A stretch of 64,000 bases of DNA, taken from positions 1-64,000 of the forward strand of contig CAZFWJ010000013.1 in the NCBI GenBank assembly GCA_964522505.1, in the 5' to 3' direction. Shown here in pieces: positions 9,366-18,214 of this stretch (position 1 is the stretch's first letter; each line of letters begins with the position of its first letter). The stretch is from GYS-P2D sp964522505 (GTDB taxonomy: Bacteria; Bacteroidota; Bacteroidia; Chitinophagales; Saprospiraceae). The position numbers and the translations under genes are program-made. The notes beneath the pieces were generated by a model that saw only the letters and a list, made by a program, of their open reading frames with translations, had not been told where the DNA came from and did not search any database.

Positions 9366-9373
9366 ATAGATAA

Positions 9374-10024
9374 ATGGCACAACAGAAAAGAAAAGTTGGA
9401 AGACCGACCGAAAAAGCAGGTATAGATACAGTGGAAGTGCTCGAAGAGTGCTTGAAGCAGTTTGCGCAATTTGGATTTGGTGGTGTATCCATAAAACTGC
9501 TAGCACAGCAGACAGGAGTTGCTGATTCGCTACTATACTATCACTTCGGTACTAAGGAACAAATATGGCAGAAGGCAACACTCCAGGCAGGTAAAACCAT
9601 TTCTAATAGCCTAAGAGATATTTTCACTGTTCTCGAAGGCACCAGTGGTTTGGAAAGGGTCAAAATATATATTAAGAAGATCGTCCTCTACTCTTCTGTT
9701 CATCCCGAATTTCAGCAGGTAGTCGTGCAGGAGATGTTCTCTCAGTCTACTCGATCTGATTTCTTAATAGATGAAGTACTGAAACCTATCTTCTCATATT
9801 TAGAAGCGGCTATAAGAGAAGAAAAAAGAAAAGGGACGGTTAAGGACATACCACCAGCTAATCTATTCAGCTTTATTATCGGATCAATCGTAACGCTCTT
9901 TTCACGCAGCTATCAGATGAAGAGGCTTTATGATATTGACACTTTTGATCAAGATCAGATTGATCAGCATACTACATTGATAACGGATCTAATATTTGAT
10001 GGACTTCTAATCAGTAAAAAATAG
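9374..10024 (+). CDS. TetR/AcrR-family transcriptional regulator
   Basis: The 216 residues start with a basic tail (KRKVGRPTEKAG) and a TetR helix-turn-helix (about 20-66), with the typical SIKLLAQQTGVADSLLYYHFGTKEQIW. The C-terminal helical domain should bind a small ligand; acyl-CoA would fit the neighbouring genes, but that is inference. It is divergent from the branched-chain dehydrogenase operon, with 141 bases between starts and three copies of a shared motif. The gene ends 19 bases before the end of the convergent SDR gene. Confidence 0.88.
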   Translation: MAQQKRKVGRPTEKAGIDTVEVLEECLKQFAQFGFGGVSIKLLAQQTGVADSLLYYHFGTKEQIWQKATLQAGKTISNSLRDIFTVLEGTSGLERVKIYIKKIVLYSSVHPEFQQVVVQEMFSQSTRSDFLIDEVLKPIFSYLEAAIREEKRKGTVKDIPPANLFSFIIGSIVTLFSRSYQMKRLYDIDTFDQDQIDQHTTLITDLIFDGLLISKK

Positions 10025-10043
10025 AAAACTGCTGCATTCATCA

Positions 10044-10814
10044 CTAAGCACTTAACAGCATACCCCCATCTAATGGAATATAAGTTCCCGTTATAAAACT
10101 GCTTGCTTTGGAGCATAGAAATATGGCTAAACCGGCAATGTCTGTATCTCGCCCAATTCGTCCAACTGGATGCATTTTAGCCATTTGATCCATATCAAAG
10201 GCCTTTGTCATGTTGGATTCAAATACGGCAGGACCAATAGAATTTACTAAGATGTGATCGCCAACTAATTCCTTAGCTAACTCTTTACCAAGTTGTTTCA
10301 CAGCAGCCTTACTCGGACCATATGAGTATGCCATTAAAGAATCTGACGAAACGGCCGCAACAGAACTGATCATAATAATACGTGTAGGCTCCTCATGTGT
10401 TGCTTGTTTCCTGAGCTTCGGAAGTAAGGCTTTAGTTAGAAAGAAGACTGACTTGACATTGAGATCCATTACTTTATCCCACCCTTTTTCTGGATAGTCC
10501 TCAAGTGGTGCTCCCCATGAGGCTCCAGAGTTATTGATTAATATATCAAGGTGGTCTACTCGATCAGCCAAACCTTCCGCAAAGGCCTCTATATTCTCTA
10601 CACTTGATAGGTCTACACTCATAGCTGTGCATTTCCCTTTGCCGAGTTTATTCATTTCCTCAGCAAATGCCTCACAAGTTTCCAGAGATCGTGACGCAAT
10701 AATGACGTCCGCACCTGACTCAATCAGTCCTTGTGTCATCATGGCTCCAATGCCTTTGCCTCCCCCAGTTACGAGAGCAGTTTTTCCTTCTAGTGTAAAT
10801 AGATTTTCAATCAT
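10044..10814 (-). CDS. Short-chain dehydrogenase/reductase (SDR)
   Basis: A classical 256-residue SDR. The nucleotide motif TGGGKGIG spans residues 16-23, NNSG follows near 93, the catalytic Ser is in MISSVAAVSS, and the YGPSK Tyr/Lys pair lies near 165. The C-terminus ends with the usual G-T-x-I-x-x-D-G-G. The Ser-Arg after the second strand (IIASRSLE) suggests NADP(H). Similar proteins act on acyl or polyol substrates and the real substrate cannot be told from sequence. It is transcribed toward the TetR gene and is probably monocistronic. Confidence 0.88.
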   Translation of the reverse strand: MIENLFTLEGKTALVTGGGKGIGAMMTQGLIESGADVIIASRSLETCEAFAEEMNKLGKGKCTAMSVDLSSVENIEAFAEGLADRVDHLDILINNSGASWGAPLEDYPEKGWDKVMDLNVKSVFFLTKALLPKLRKQATHEEPTRIIMISSVAAVSSDSLMAYSYGPSKAAVKQLGKELAKELVGDHILVNSIGPAVFESNMTKAFDMDQMAKMHPVGRIGRDTDIAGLAIFLCSKASSFITGTYIPLDGGMLLSA

Positions 10815-11057
10815 GCTTTATTTCTAATTATGTATCTGCATTGCGTTCGGAGGCAGCAACAGAACGTTATAGTTTGAACGCTTCTTGTCAATTCAACTTA
10901 CTGAGTTTAGTCTTTTGCTTGATGACTATTATAAGTTTATAGACAATAAAGTTGTTTACAATCATAATCATTTTAAGGATATAAGTGTTTTTAGATCAAA
11001 AAAATTAGCGATTTTATAGATAGGTATAACTCATCAAAATCGTCGACTTAACAAAAA

Positions 11058-11276
11058 ATGAATGATATGGATAAGGAAATGGTCATGTTCACGATATCAC
11101 AAATTAAGATCAAGACAGCACAATTTGTACTGAGTGAGAAGGGCATCAAATCCTTCACTTTGGATCAATCAGATAGCGCACATGCTGGGCTATTCGGAGA
11201 TATCAAACTCTACGTTCATGAGAATCTGGCAGAACAGGCAAAAGAGATACTGGTCGCTGAAGGGGTATTAGAATAA
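11058..11276 (+). CDS. DUF2007-family small protein
   Basis: The 72 residues follow the DUF2007 pattern: an early strand and helix (KIKTAQFVLSEKGIKSFTLD), then the conserved segment with SAHAGLFGDIKLYVHE, and a final helix (LAEQAKEILVAEGVLE). The family is often labelled a putative signal-transducing protein; its role is unknown. Several Met codons lie in the first nine residues and the first is used here. A strong hairpin begins 16 bases after the stop. Confidence 0.75.
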   Translation: MNDMDKEMVMFTISQIKIKTAQFVLSEKGIKSFTLDQSDSAHAGLFGDIKLYVHENLAEQAKEILVAEGVLE

Positions 11277-11291
11277 CGCGCTCTGACTAAG

Positions 11292-11319
11292 AGAGGAGAG
11301 TTACTCATAACTCTCCTCT
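11292..11319 (+). terminator. Hairpin terminator after the DUF2007 gene
   Basis: AGAGGAGAGTTA and TAACTCTCCTCT form a perfect 12-bp stem around the loop CTCA. It is followed by only a short T-rich tail (TTTAAT). It also separates the small gene from the oppositely oriented tRNA. Confidence 0.7.
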
Positions 11320-11326
11320 TTAATCC

Positions 11327-11403
11327 TGGTGACGATGGAAGGATTCGAACCCTCAACCCTCGGAGCCGAAATCCGATATTCTATCCAGTTGAACTACATC
11401 GCC
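11327..11403 (-). tRNA. tRNA-Arg (anticodon UCG), CCA encoded
   Basis: The minus strand folds into a complete cloverleaf of 77 bases. The acceptor stem is GGCGATG with CATCGTC (one G-U pair), the D stem GTTC/GAAT, the anticodon stem TCGGA/TCCGA with loop TTTCGGC, giving anticodon UCG, and the T arm GAGGG-TTCGAAT-CCTTC. The discriminator is A and the terminal CCA is encoded (11327-11329). It should read arginine CGN codons, primarily CGA. Confidence 0.95.
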
Positions 11404-11653
11404 AAGTTGTAAATCGTTGATTATGAATGTTTTAATTATAAAACTTTTAAAATTTGTAAGTGGTTTGTAAGTTAGAACTCGAAAACCCCATTCTCTAAGT
11501 CTTTCACAAATTTAGCATAATTGATTATTAGCGATTTATGATTATGGCAATAATCTATTTAATCCACTTCAGATATTAGGAATCAGAAAGGAGATTGGAA
11601 AAGAAGAACGGTATTGAAATAGAATTGCAATCCACTACTTACACCAAGATTGA

Positions 11654-12520
11654 TCAGTAGTGTAAGTTAAATTCTACTCGTCTATTTTGTCTTCTACCTT
11701 CTGCTGTGTCATTAGTAGCAACGGGTCCTCGTTGACCATAACCTTTGTAAGACAGTCTTGAGCTTGAAATGCCAGAGTTTACTAAGTAATCACGACATGA
11801 TTGTGCCCTTTCGCTTGAGAGTCGAACATTATTGTTAGTATCGCCTACATTGTCAGTAAAGCCATCTATATCCAATTTATACTTCAGATACTTACTCATC
11901 AAAGTGGCGATTTTATCCAGAGTAGCTGTTGAAGCAGGTTTTAATATTGCGCTTCCCGTTTGAAATTCCACATTCCGCATGGCTGTGTTCAGTAATGTTG
12001 CTTCCTCCTTATTTAATTTTATCTCTGGGCAGCCCTCATTAGCTGCTATTCCAGCTAAGTCCGGACATCTGTCATTTTCGTCATAAACACCATCATTATC
12101 GGCATCTGTAGGGCAACCATTATTAGTGGATATGCCAGCAAGATTAGGGCATTTGTCGTCGCTATCAGGCACACCATCCTTATCTCCATCGAGCGGGCAA
12201 CCCATATTAGCAGCGGCACCAGCGATCGCAGGACATTTGTCATCATCATCATAGACGCCATCGTTATCCGCATCCGCAGGACAACCTTCGTATAATAAGA
12301 TTCCAGCAAGATTAGGGCACCTGTCGGATTCATCTGGAATACTATCTCCATCTGCGTCTGAAGGGAGAATTGCAGGAACAGCGGCTTGTAGTTCTTCAGG
12401 CAATCCGAATGAACCGCTTAGCATTCCATAAAACAATCCAAAGAAGAGTGCTATTACAACAGTTGCAATCAGAAAATCGTCTCTATCTCTTTTAGTTTTG
12501 AAATCCAGTAAATCTCTCAT
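11654..12520 (-). CDS. OmpA-family protein with thrombospondin type 3 repeats and N-terminal membrane anchor
   Basis: The 288 residues start with a short cytosolic stretch and one hydrophobic segment (about 17-38, FLIATVVIALFFGLFYGML). At least four Asp-rich thrombospondin type 3 repeats follow (about 52-165; DADNDGVYDDDDKCP and similar, each ending with a Cys-Pro), likely binding calcium. The OmpA peptidoglycan-binding domain fills about 175-288 (NVEFQTGSAILKP, DGFTDNVGD, LSSERAQSCRDYL, GRRQNRRVEF). OmpA proteins usually have a cleaved signal peptide; here no cleavage site follows the hydrophobic segment, so it may be an uncleaved anchor with the rest in the periplasm. Neighbours give no clue. 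Confidence 0.88.
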   Translation of the reverse strand: MRDLLDFKTKRDRDDFLIATVVIALFFGLFYGMLSGSFGLPEELQAAVPAILPSDADGDSIPDESDRCPNLAGILLYEGCPADADNDGVYDDDDKCPAIAGAAANMGCPLDGDKDGVPDSDDKCPNLAGISTNNGCPTDADNDGVYDENDRCPDLAGIAANEGCPEIKLNKEEATLLNTAMRNVEFQTGSAILKPASTATLDKIATLMSKYLKYKLDIDGFTDNVGDTNNNVRLSSERAQSCRDYLVNSGISSSRLSYKGYGQRGPVATNDTAEGRRQNRRVEFNLHY

Positions 12521-12678
12521 ATTTCACTACGGAATAGAAGTGATAAAAAATGTTTAAGTAGTTCGTTCTAATAAGACCAAACTCTAAGAAATAGTCACTT
12601 CTAAAACTATTGGTGACAAATAATTTTATAGGAAAAAATATACTGAAGTACCTTTACTCGACCAAACAATACTAATAA

Positions 12679-13065
12679 ATGCCAAATCCAAAAGACCCGC
12701 CTGTCTTATCTCATTATGTAAGTGTCCTGTCGGTAGCAAATATTCAAAGATCCATGTTGTTTTATACAGTACGCATGGGCTTCGAAGTGACTTTTGAATG
12801 GGGTGATCCTACTGACTATGCGATTATTCAACAGGCTAATATAAAAATCCACTTATCCGAAAACAAGAAGCTATATACTACGTCAAATATGTCTCGAGCT
12901 ATCTACGTCTTCACATCGAAGGTTGAGCAACTCTATGCTGACTTTAAAGCAAAAGGCATTGAAAACATATCAACACCACAAGAAACTGATTACGGCATGG
13001 TAGATTTTGATGTTATAGACCCTGATGGCAACATATTGACATTTGGTTGTGGAGTGAAGAACTAA
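12679..13065 (+). CDS. VOC-superfamily (glyoxalase/bleomycin-resistance fold) protein
   Basis: The 128 residues have the paired beta-alpha-beta pattern of the vicinal oxygen chelate fold: SVANIQRSMLFYTVRMGFEV in the first half, and FDVIDPDGNILTFG in the second, the last being the most recognisable signature. Members bind metals or sequester antibiotics; the substrate here is unknown. His residues and acidic positions that might bind metal are present but not assignable by eye. It is 33 bases upstream of the DsbA-like gene and may share its transcript. Confidence 0.75.
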   Translation: MPNPKDPPVLSHYVSVLSVANIQRSMLFYTVRMGFEVTFEWGDPTDYAIIQQANIKIHLSENKKLYTTSNMSRAIYVFTSKVEQLYADFKAKGIENISTPQETDYGMVDFDVIDPDGNILTFGCGVKN

Positions 13066-13098
13066 TCTTAATCAAAAGCATTTCCTCTAAAAGGATCT

Positions 13099-13902
13099 AT
13101 GATGAAATCATTTAGACCAATTTCATTAATAGTAATAACTCTGCTAATAACACTCCCACTCATGAGTCAAGAAAACCACTATACAGAAACGTTGATTGAA
13201 GTCAAATGTGATCCTATAACGGGTTTGTGTACGATACCAGATTTTGATGCACCATCTGAGACCATATCATGGAAGCAAGGAGAAGAGCTTATCTACATCG
13301 GAGATCCTATGTGCAGTTGGTGTTGGGGCATTTCACCGGAGCTCAATGCTTTAGAACGGTATGCTACATCCGAAAACATTCCTTTTAAAGTCTTAATGGG
13401 GGGGCTCCGTCCTGGCGGAGGGGAAGAATGGAATGATGAGTTCAAGGGGTACTTAAGACATCACTGGGAAGAGGTCAATAAGCGCAGTGGGCAACCATTT
13501 GGATTTGAATTGTTTGAGTTATCCGACTTCGATTATGATACAGAACCCGCATGCAGAGCCACTGTTACGGCACGTACCATAGCACCATCTAAAGCATTAA
13601 CATTTTACGAATTAGTACAACATTATTTTTATGTGCAATCGGAGGACCCTAAAAATGTGTCCTTCTACAAGCCCATATGTGAGCAATTGTCGATAGACTT
13701 CAATGAGTTTGCAGCATTATTCTCTTCAGATGACATGAAAGAAGCAACGGCAGAGGACTTTGCTCAGAGTCGACAATGGGGTGTTCGGGCATTCCCATCT
13801 ATCGTATACCGAAAGGATGAGCAGCTATATTTAATTGCTCAAGGATATGCCACATATCAGGCACTGAGAGAACGTGTAGCTGAAATAGGCACAAGTAAAT
13901 AG
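13099..13902 (+). CDS. Secreted DsbA-family thiol oxidoreductase (COG3531 type)
   Basis: The 267-residue protein begins with a Sec signal peptide ending near MSQ-E (about 1-24). The thioredoxin-fold active site is GDPMCSWCWG with Cys72 and Cys75; CSWC preceded by DPM is typical of the COG3531 group of predicted disulfide isomerases. A helical insert follows and a cis-Pro-like segment (AFPSIVY) lies near 232. A second Cys pair (Cys37, Cys44) precedes the domain. It would act in the periplasm; partners are unknown. It may start at either of two adjacent Met codons. Confidence 0.82.
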   Translation: MMKSFRPISLIVITLLITLPLMSQENHYTETLIEVKCDPITGLCTIPDFDAPSETISWKQGEELIYIGDPMCSWCWGISPELNALERYATSENIPFKVLMGGLRPGGGEEWNDEFKGYLRHHWEEVNKRSGQPFGFELFELSDFDYDTEPACRATVTARTIAPSKALTFYELVQHYFYVQSEDPKNVSFYKPICEQLSIDFNEFAALFSSDDMKEATAEDFAQSRQWGVRAFPSIVYRKDEQLYLIAQGYATYQALRERVAEIGTSK

Positions 13903-13990
13903 CATAGGCGGCAGTCGTCAACTTAGCTAATCACACTAAATAGATTGCATTAAGGAACGAAAATTGCAGTGGGTACCGTTAAAGGGTCTC

Positions 13991-14587
13991 ATGAGGTTCG
14001 TTCTTACACTAGTATTTGTACTATTTACTGTGATTGCCAGCAGTGGTCAACAGGCACAGCGAGCCATTATATTGATTAATGGAATTGCTCATATTGCCGA
14101 CCTCTCCCCTAATGGATCCGTCATCGCATTCTATCAGAGCCTTCCTGATTATTTCAAGTCAGGAGACAGCGATCAAGCATTCATAGCGCGGCTTGAGCAA
14201 CAAGGATTAACAGAACGAGGAAGCTTAGACTTGTATGCTGATCAAGATGACCCTCTGCAGACAAATTTTGAACGTGTACAAGAGTATACTGCAGATGAAA
14301 AGCAATACATAGCATTCACCCGAGGGCGAGCAATTCTGAGCAGAGATGCCGTAAGTCAGATTAAATCTTTGGCAGATGCTTATCGATCTAATGAGATTTC
14401 AGAAGTGATCATTAATGCATATCACGATGACTCTCAGAGACAAAAGCGTCTGGCTTTAAATCGGTCAAAAGCGATAAAAGATCTTTTAGAAACGTTTGGA
14501 ATCCCAAACAATCACATTCAACGAAATGCTCCTTATGGAGATGAAGGAGATCAGCTATACTTCGTATATCTCAGAACAGTTCAGTAA
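13991..14587 (+). CDS. Secreted protein with OmpA-like C-terminal region
   Basis: I chose the ATG at 13991 because it places a Sec signal peptide (MRFVLTLVFVLFTVIASSGQ) at the N-terminus; an upstream TTG at 13964 would add nine residues. The 198-residue product has an unrecognised middle part. Its last 90 residues resemble a diverged OmpA domain: FTRGRAILSRDAVSQIKSLA, then RLALNRSKAIKDLLETFGIP. The peptidoglycan-binding Asp/Arg pair is not clearly conserved. Function is unknown; a cell-envelope role is inferred. Confidence 0.65.
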   Translation: MRFVLTLVFVLFTVIASSGQQAQRAIILINGIAHIADLSPNGSVIAFYQSLPDYFKSGDSDQAFIARLEQQGLTERGSLDLYADQDDPLQTNFERVQEYTADEKQYIAFTRGRAILSRDAVSQIKSLADAYRSNEISEVIINAYHDDSQRQKRLALNRSKAIKDLLETFGIPNNHIQRNAPYGDEGDQLYFVYLRTVQ

Positions 14588-14620
14588 GGTTAGCTATTTT
14601 TACGGGTATACAATCCTATT

Positions 14621-15829
14621 ATGCGTATACTCATTTTATTCGTTATATCTCTATTATGTAGCAGCTCGATAGCTCAAGAGTACTTTCCTGCATCAGGCAA
14701 CAAGAACTGGATTAGGAAATCACCTACAGAAGTTGGCTTAAATCCTATACAGATCGATAGTGCGATTGTCTACGCTCAATCGCAAGAGTCTCAGAGTCCT
14801 CGAAATCTACAGATAGCACACTATCAATCGTTTGGGAGGGAGCCTTTTGGCGATGGCATAGGTCCTCATAAAACACGTGGTCCGCAGACCGGAATCATCA
14901 TTAAGGACGGCTATATCATTGCTGAATGGGGCGAACCAGGTCGAGTCGATATGACCTTCAGTGTATCTAAAAGTTTTTTATCCTCCACTGTTGGAGTCGC
15001 TTATGACCGTGGTATGATTACGGACATCCATGATCCAGTAGCTGATTATATGGCGCCCATCTATCTGGATGACACCCCGATTGGAGATAATAAGGCCGCT
15101 TTCTTTGGTCAGCCTATGATCTTGGACTTGTTTGAAAGTGAGCATAACAAGAAGATCACCTGGGATCACCTGTTGCGACAGACAAGCGATTGGGAAGGAA
15201 CCCTCTGGGGCAAGCCTGATTGGGCTGACAGACCTGATGCGGACCCAACGAAATGGCTAAATCGCGAGAAGAAAGAACCAGGATCTGCCTATGAGTACAA
15301 TGACACTAGGGTGAATGTGTTGGCTCTGGCGGCAATGAACCTATGGAATAGGCCTATTCAGGAGGTGCTGTCCGAATATGTTATGCAGCCTATCGGAGCC
15401 AGTAATACTTGGCGATGGATGGGATATCACAATAGCTGGATCATTCTGAATGGTATAAAGGCACAAGTACCAAGTGGCGGCGGTCACTGGGGAGGAGGAA
15501 TGTTTATCAATGCTTATGACCAAGCAAGATTCGGTTACTTGACCCTGAATAGAGGAGTCTGGGGTGATGAACAAATACTGTCTGATGAGTGGGTCTCGAT
15601 GGCCCTCACGCCTACTCCGGTTAAGACTGACTATGGCTTCATGAACTGGTTTCTCAATACAGATCAACAGAGACTTCCAGATGCTCCAGAAGAGGCATTC
15701 TTCCATCTTGGTGCAGGAGTTAACATGGTCTATGTAGACCCCGTTAATGAGTTGGTCATTGTTACACGTTGGACAGAAAGACCTGCCATGAATGGTATTG
15801 TTAAAAGAGTATTAATGGCTATAGAATAG
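14621..15829 (+). CDS. Secreted serine hydrolase of the beta-lactamase/class C penicillin-binding fold
   Basis: The 402 residues begin with a signal peptide (MRILILFVISLLCSSSIAQ). The catalytic SxxK motif is SVSK near residue 114, YNDTRVN near 226 supplies the YxN-like element, and HLGAGVNMV near 365 corresponds to the C-terminal HxG motif. This fold includes class C beta-lactamases, esterases and D-amino-acid peptidases. Without close matches a resistance role should not be assumed. It follows the OmpA-like gene by 33 bases. Confidence 0.85.
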   Translation: MRILILFVISLLCSSSIAQEYFPASGNKNWIRKSPTEVGLNPIQIDSAIVYAQSQESQSPRNLQIAHYQSFGREPFGDGIGPHKTRGPQTGIIIKDGYIIAEWGEPGRVDMTFSVSKSFLSSTVGVAYDRGMITDIHDPVADYMAPIYLDDTPIGDNKAAFFGQPMILDLFESEHNKKITWDHLLRQTSDWEGTLWGKPDWADRPDADPTKWLNREKKEPGSAYEYNDTRVNVLALAAMNLWNRPIQEVLSEYVMQPIGASNTWRWMGYHNSWIILNGIKAQVPSGGGHWGGGMFINAYDQARFGYLTLNRGVWGDEQILSDEWVSMALTPTPVKTDYGFMNWFLNTDQQRLPDAPEEAFFHLGAGVNMVYVDPVNELVIVTRWTERPAMNGIVKRVLMAIE

Positions 15830-15928
15830 TGTCCTTAATCCCGACATTCGATTCCTATCATAGAAACTTCATTTGGCTAAGACTATCTGGTTAAATATCT
15901 TACGCCGACATAAATACACAGAATACAT

Positions 15929-17527
15929 ATGCTGAACACGCAAACACCTAACAGATTAATCCTATTATTTGCTTCGTTGTTATTTCCTTTAATCGGAATG
16001 GCTCAAGGTATTGATGAACGCATTGATGAGGCCTTTGCTCCTTTTTCAAACCTATGTCAGAAGATTGTATTTGTAGAGATTGGGGGGATTCCTTTAGTAC
16101 TTATCCTCCTAGTTGTAGGTGCGTTATTCTTCACATTTGCTTTTGGCTTCGTGAACATAAGACACTTCACGACAGCGATAAGTGTAGTACGTGGTAAGTA
16201 TGATGAGATTGATCATTCGTCTGTGGGTAAGATGCATGGCGATTCAACTCCTGGAGGCGACATATTCGAAACTATAAAAGATGAAAGTGAAGAAGGGGAA
16301 GTAAGCCATTTTCAAGCGTTAGCAACGGCGGTCTCGGGCACAGTAGGAAATGGAAATATAGCAGGTGTAGCATTGGCAATTGCTATCGGTGGTCCAGGTG
16401 CAACATTCTGGATGATCATCTGTGGCTTGTTAGGCATGTCATCGAAGTTCGTTGAGTGTACGCTCGGTGTACAATATAGAGATGTTGGACCGGATGGAAC
16501 TGTATATGGCGGACCCATGTACTATCTGTCAAAAGGATTAAAAGATCGTGGCTATGTTACCTTAGGAAAAATTCTTGCAGGTGTTTTTGCAGTATTATGT
16601 ATACTAGCATCATTTGCAGGAGGAAATGCAGCTCAATCGAATCAAGCAGCTCAGGAATTGGCCTCTCTATTTGGAATGACGTCATCAAGTGCGGGAACAT
16701 ATATTGGGTTAGTTTTAGCATTCTTTATAGGCATTATAATTATCGGAGGCATTAAAAGAATTGCTTCTGTTACAGAGAAAGTTGTTCCATTTATGGCAGG
16801 TATTTATATGATAGCCTGCCTATTTATAATCATCTCCAATTTTAGCTATGTTGATGATGCATTCGGATTAATATTTAAAAATGCCTTCTCTCCTCAAGCA
16901 GGACTTGGCGGATTATTTGGTGTTCTGATTCTTGGATTCCGAAGAGCCGCCTTCTCTAATGAGGCAGGTGCCGGATCGGCATCAATTGCCCACTCTGCTG
17001 TCAAGACTAAGTATCCAGCATCTGAAGGATTAGTGGCCTTGCTTGAGCCATTTATTGATACCGTAGTCATCTGTACAATGACGGCATTAGTAATTATAAT
17101 CTATAATTCTGGCGGAGTGTTTGAATATGGTGATGCCGGAAACGGAGGTGTACTTATTGATGGTATTGAAGTTAAAGGTGCCGGGCTCACAACCGCAGCT
17201 TTCGCTGCGTTCATCCCATACTCTAATATATTCTTGACAGTATGTGTCGTGCTATTTGCCGTTTCGACGATGATTTCATGGTCTTATTACGGTTTACAAT
17301 CATGGATGTATTTATTTGGAAAAGGCAAGATGTCAGACCTTATCTATAAGATAACTTTCTTACTATTTGTTGTGATTGGTGCTGCGGCAAATATGAAGTC
17401 AGTTTGGGGATTTTCAGATGCTATGATATTAGGCTTAGTATTCCCTAACATGATAGGACTATTTTTCTTATTCCCATATGTGAAGAAAGAATTAACTAAG
17501 TACTTGACAGCTATAAAAAAGGCATAA
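15929..17527 (+). CDS. Sodium/alanine symporter (AGCS family)
   Basis: The 532-residue protein has about ten transmembrane helices and the family's signature blocks: VSGTVGNGNIAGVALAIAIG (near 130), the long VQYRD...YGGPMYYLSKGLKDRG stretch, and SNEAGAGSASIAHSAVKTKYP near 350. It should import alanine or glycine with sodium. It is longer than the usual 450-490 residues because of an N-terminal segment containing a signal-like hydrophobic stretch (LILLFASLLFPLIGMAQ). A weak promoter-like pair (TTTG near 15872, TATCTTAC at 15896) precedes it. A hairpin terminator follows directly. Confidence 0.93.
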   Translation: MLNTQTPNRLILLFASLLFPLIGMAQGIDERIDEAFAPFSNLCQKIVFVEIGGIPLVLILLVVGALFFTFAFGFVNIRHFTTAISVVRGKYDEIDHSSVGKMHGDSTPGGDIFETIKDESEEGEVSHFQALATAVSGTVGNGNIAGVALAIAIGGPGATFWMIICGLLGMSSKFVECTLGVQYRDVGPDGTVYGGPMYYLSKGLKDRGYVTLGKILAGVFAVLCILASFAGGNAAQSNQAAQELASLFGMTSSSAGTYIGLVLAFFIGIIIIGGIKRIASVTEKVVPFMAGIYMIACLFIIISNFSYVDDAFGLIFKNAFSPQAGLGGLFGVLILGFRRAAFSNEAGAGSASIAHSAVKTKYPASEGLVALLEPFIDTVVICTMTALVIIIYNSGGVFEYGDAGNGGVLIDGIEVKGAGLTTAAFAAFIPYSNIFLTVCVVLFAVSTMISWSYYGLQSWMYLFGKGKMSDLIYKITFLLFVVIGAAANMKSVWGFSDAMILGLVFPNMIGLFFLFPYVKKELTKYLTAIKKA

Positions 17528-17531
17528 AAAA

Positions 17532-17557
17532 AAGAGGTTAAATCCCTTTAACCTCTT
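17532..17557 (+). terminator. Hairpin terminator after the alanine symporter
   Basis: AAGAGGTTAAA and TTTAACCTCTT pair over 11 bases around TCCC, four bases after the stop codon. The T-rich tail is short. Confidence 0.7.
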
Positions 17558-17734
17558 ATTCATAGTATTTTATAAAAGAGCAAACAAAAACTGCGTGGGC
17601 TTATCATTATAATCCAATCAGTTTCAGGGGTTTATCGCCATTTTCATGACGACGTCATTTCCACTTATATGACAATATTATAAGACTTATACCCCTATTT
17701 CTGAACTATTACTATTGTAAATTACTATACAAAA

Positions 17735-18214
17735 TTGATGCATTATTATATACTACTCGGTTCTAACATAGGAAATAGTAAAGCATATATCGAGAAAGCT
17801 AAATTCTTACTGGGTAGTATTCTATGTATCGATAAGCAATCATCACTATATAAAACTGCTCCATGGGGAGAAACTAATCAAGACTACTTCCTAAATCAAG
17901 TTCTGCAGTTGTCCTCCGATATAGAACCCCGTGAATTGATGTCTCGAATTGAAGGCTTAGAATCGTTACTTGGCAAACAAAAAACAAGCAAATACGGTCC
18001 CCGTACCATTGATATTGATATCCTATTATATGGAGACAATATCATATCAGAAAATAATTTATATGTCCCTCACCCAAGAATGCATAAAAGAGCGTTTACA
18101 TTAATACCTTTGAATGAAATAGCACCAGATGTCTATCATCCACAACTCAATAAAACTATAAAAGAGCTATTGGCAGAATGCCAGGATGACTCGGAAGTGA
18201 TTAAAATAATATGA
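17735..18214 (+). CDS. folK: 2-amino-4-hydroxy-6-hydroxymethyldihydropteridine pyrophosphokinase
   Basis: HPPK transfers pyrophosphate from ATP to the pterin in folate synthesis. The 159 residues show the family's N-terminal LLGSNIGN, the central SSLYKTAPWG, and the metal/ATP motif GPRTIDIDILLYGD followed by VPHPRMHKRAFTLIPL. Length is normal. Its stop overlaps the start of the deoxynucleoside kinase gene by four bases (ATGA), so the two are co-translated; these activities are also known to occur as one fused protein in related bacteria. Confidence 0.95.
   Translation: MMHYYILLGSNIGNSKAYIEKAKFLLGSILCIDKQSSLYKTAPWGETNQDYFLNQVLQLSSDIEPRELMSRIEGLESLLGKQKTSKYGPRTIDIDILLYGDNIISENNLYVPHPRMHKRAFTLIPLNEIAPDVYHPQLNKTIKELLAECQDDSEVIKII

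Noticed and set aside
12055..12351. 98-codon minus-strand open frame
   Set aside because: Alternate frame of the thrombospondin-3 repeats of the OmpA-family gene; low-complexity Met/Ile-rich product.
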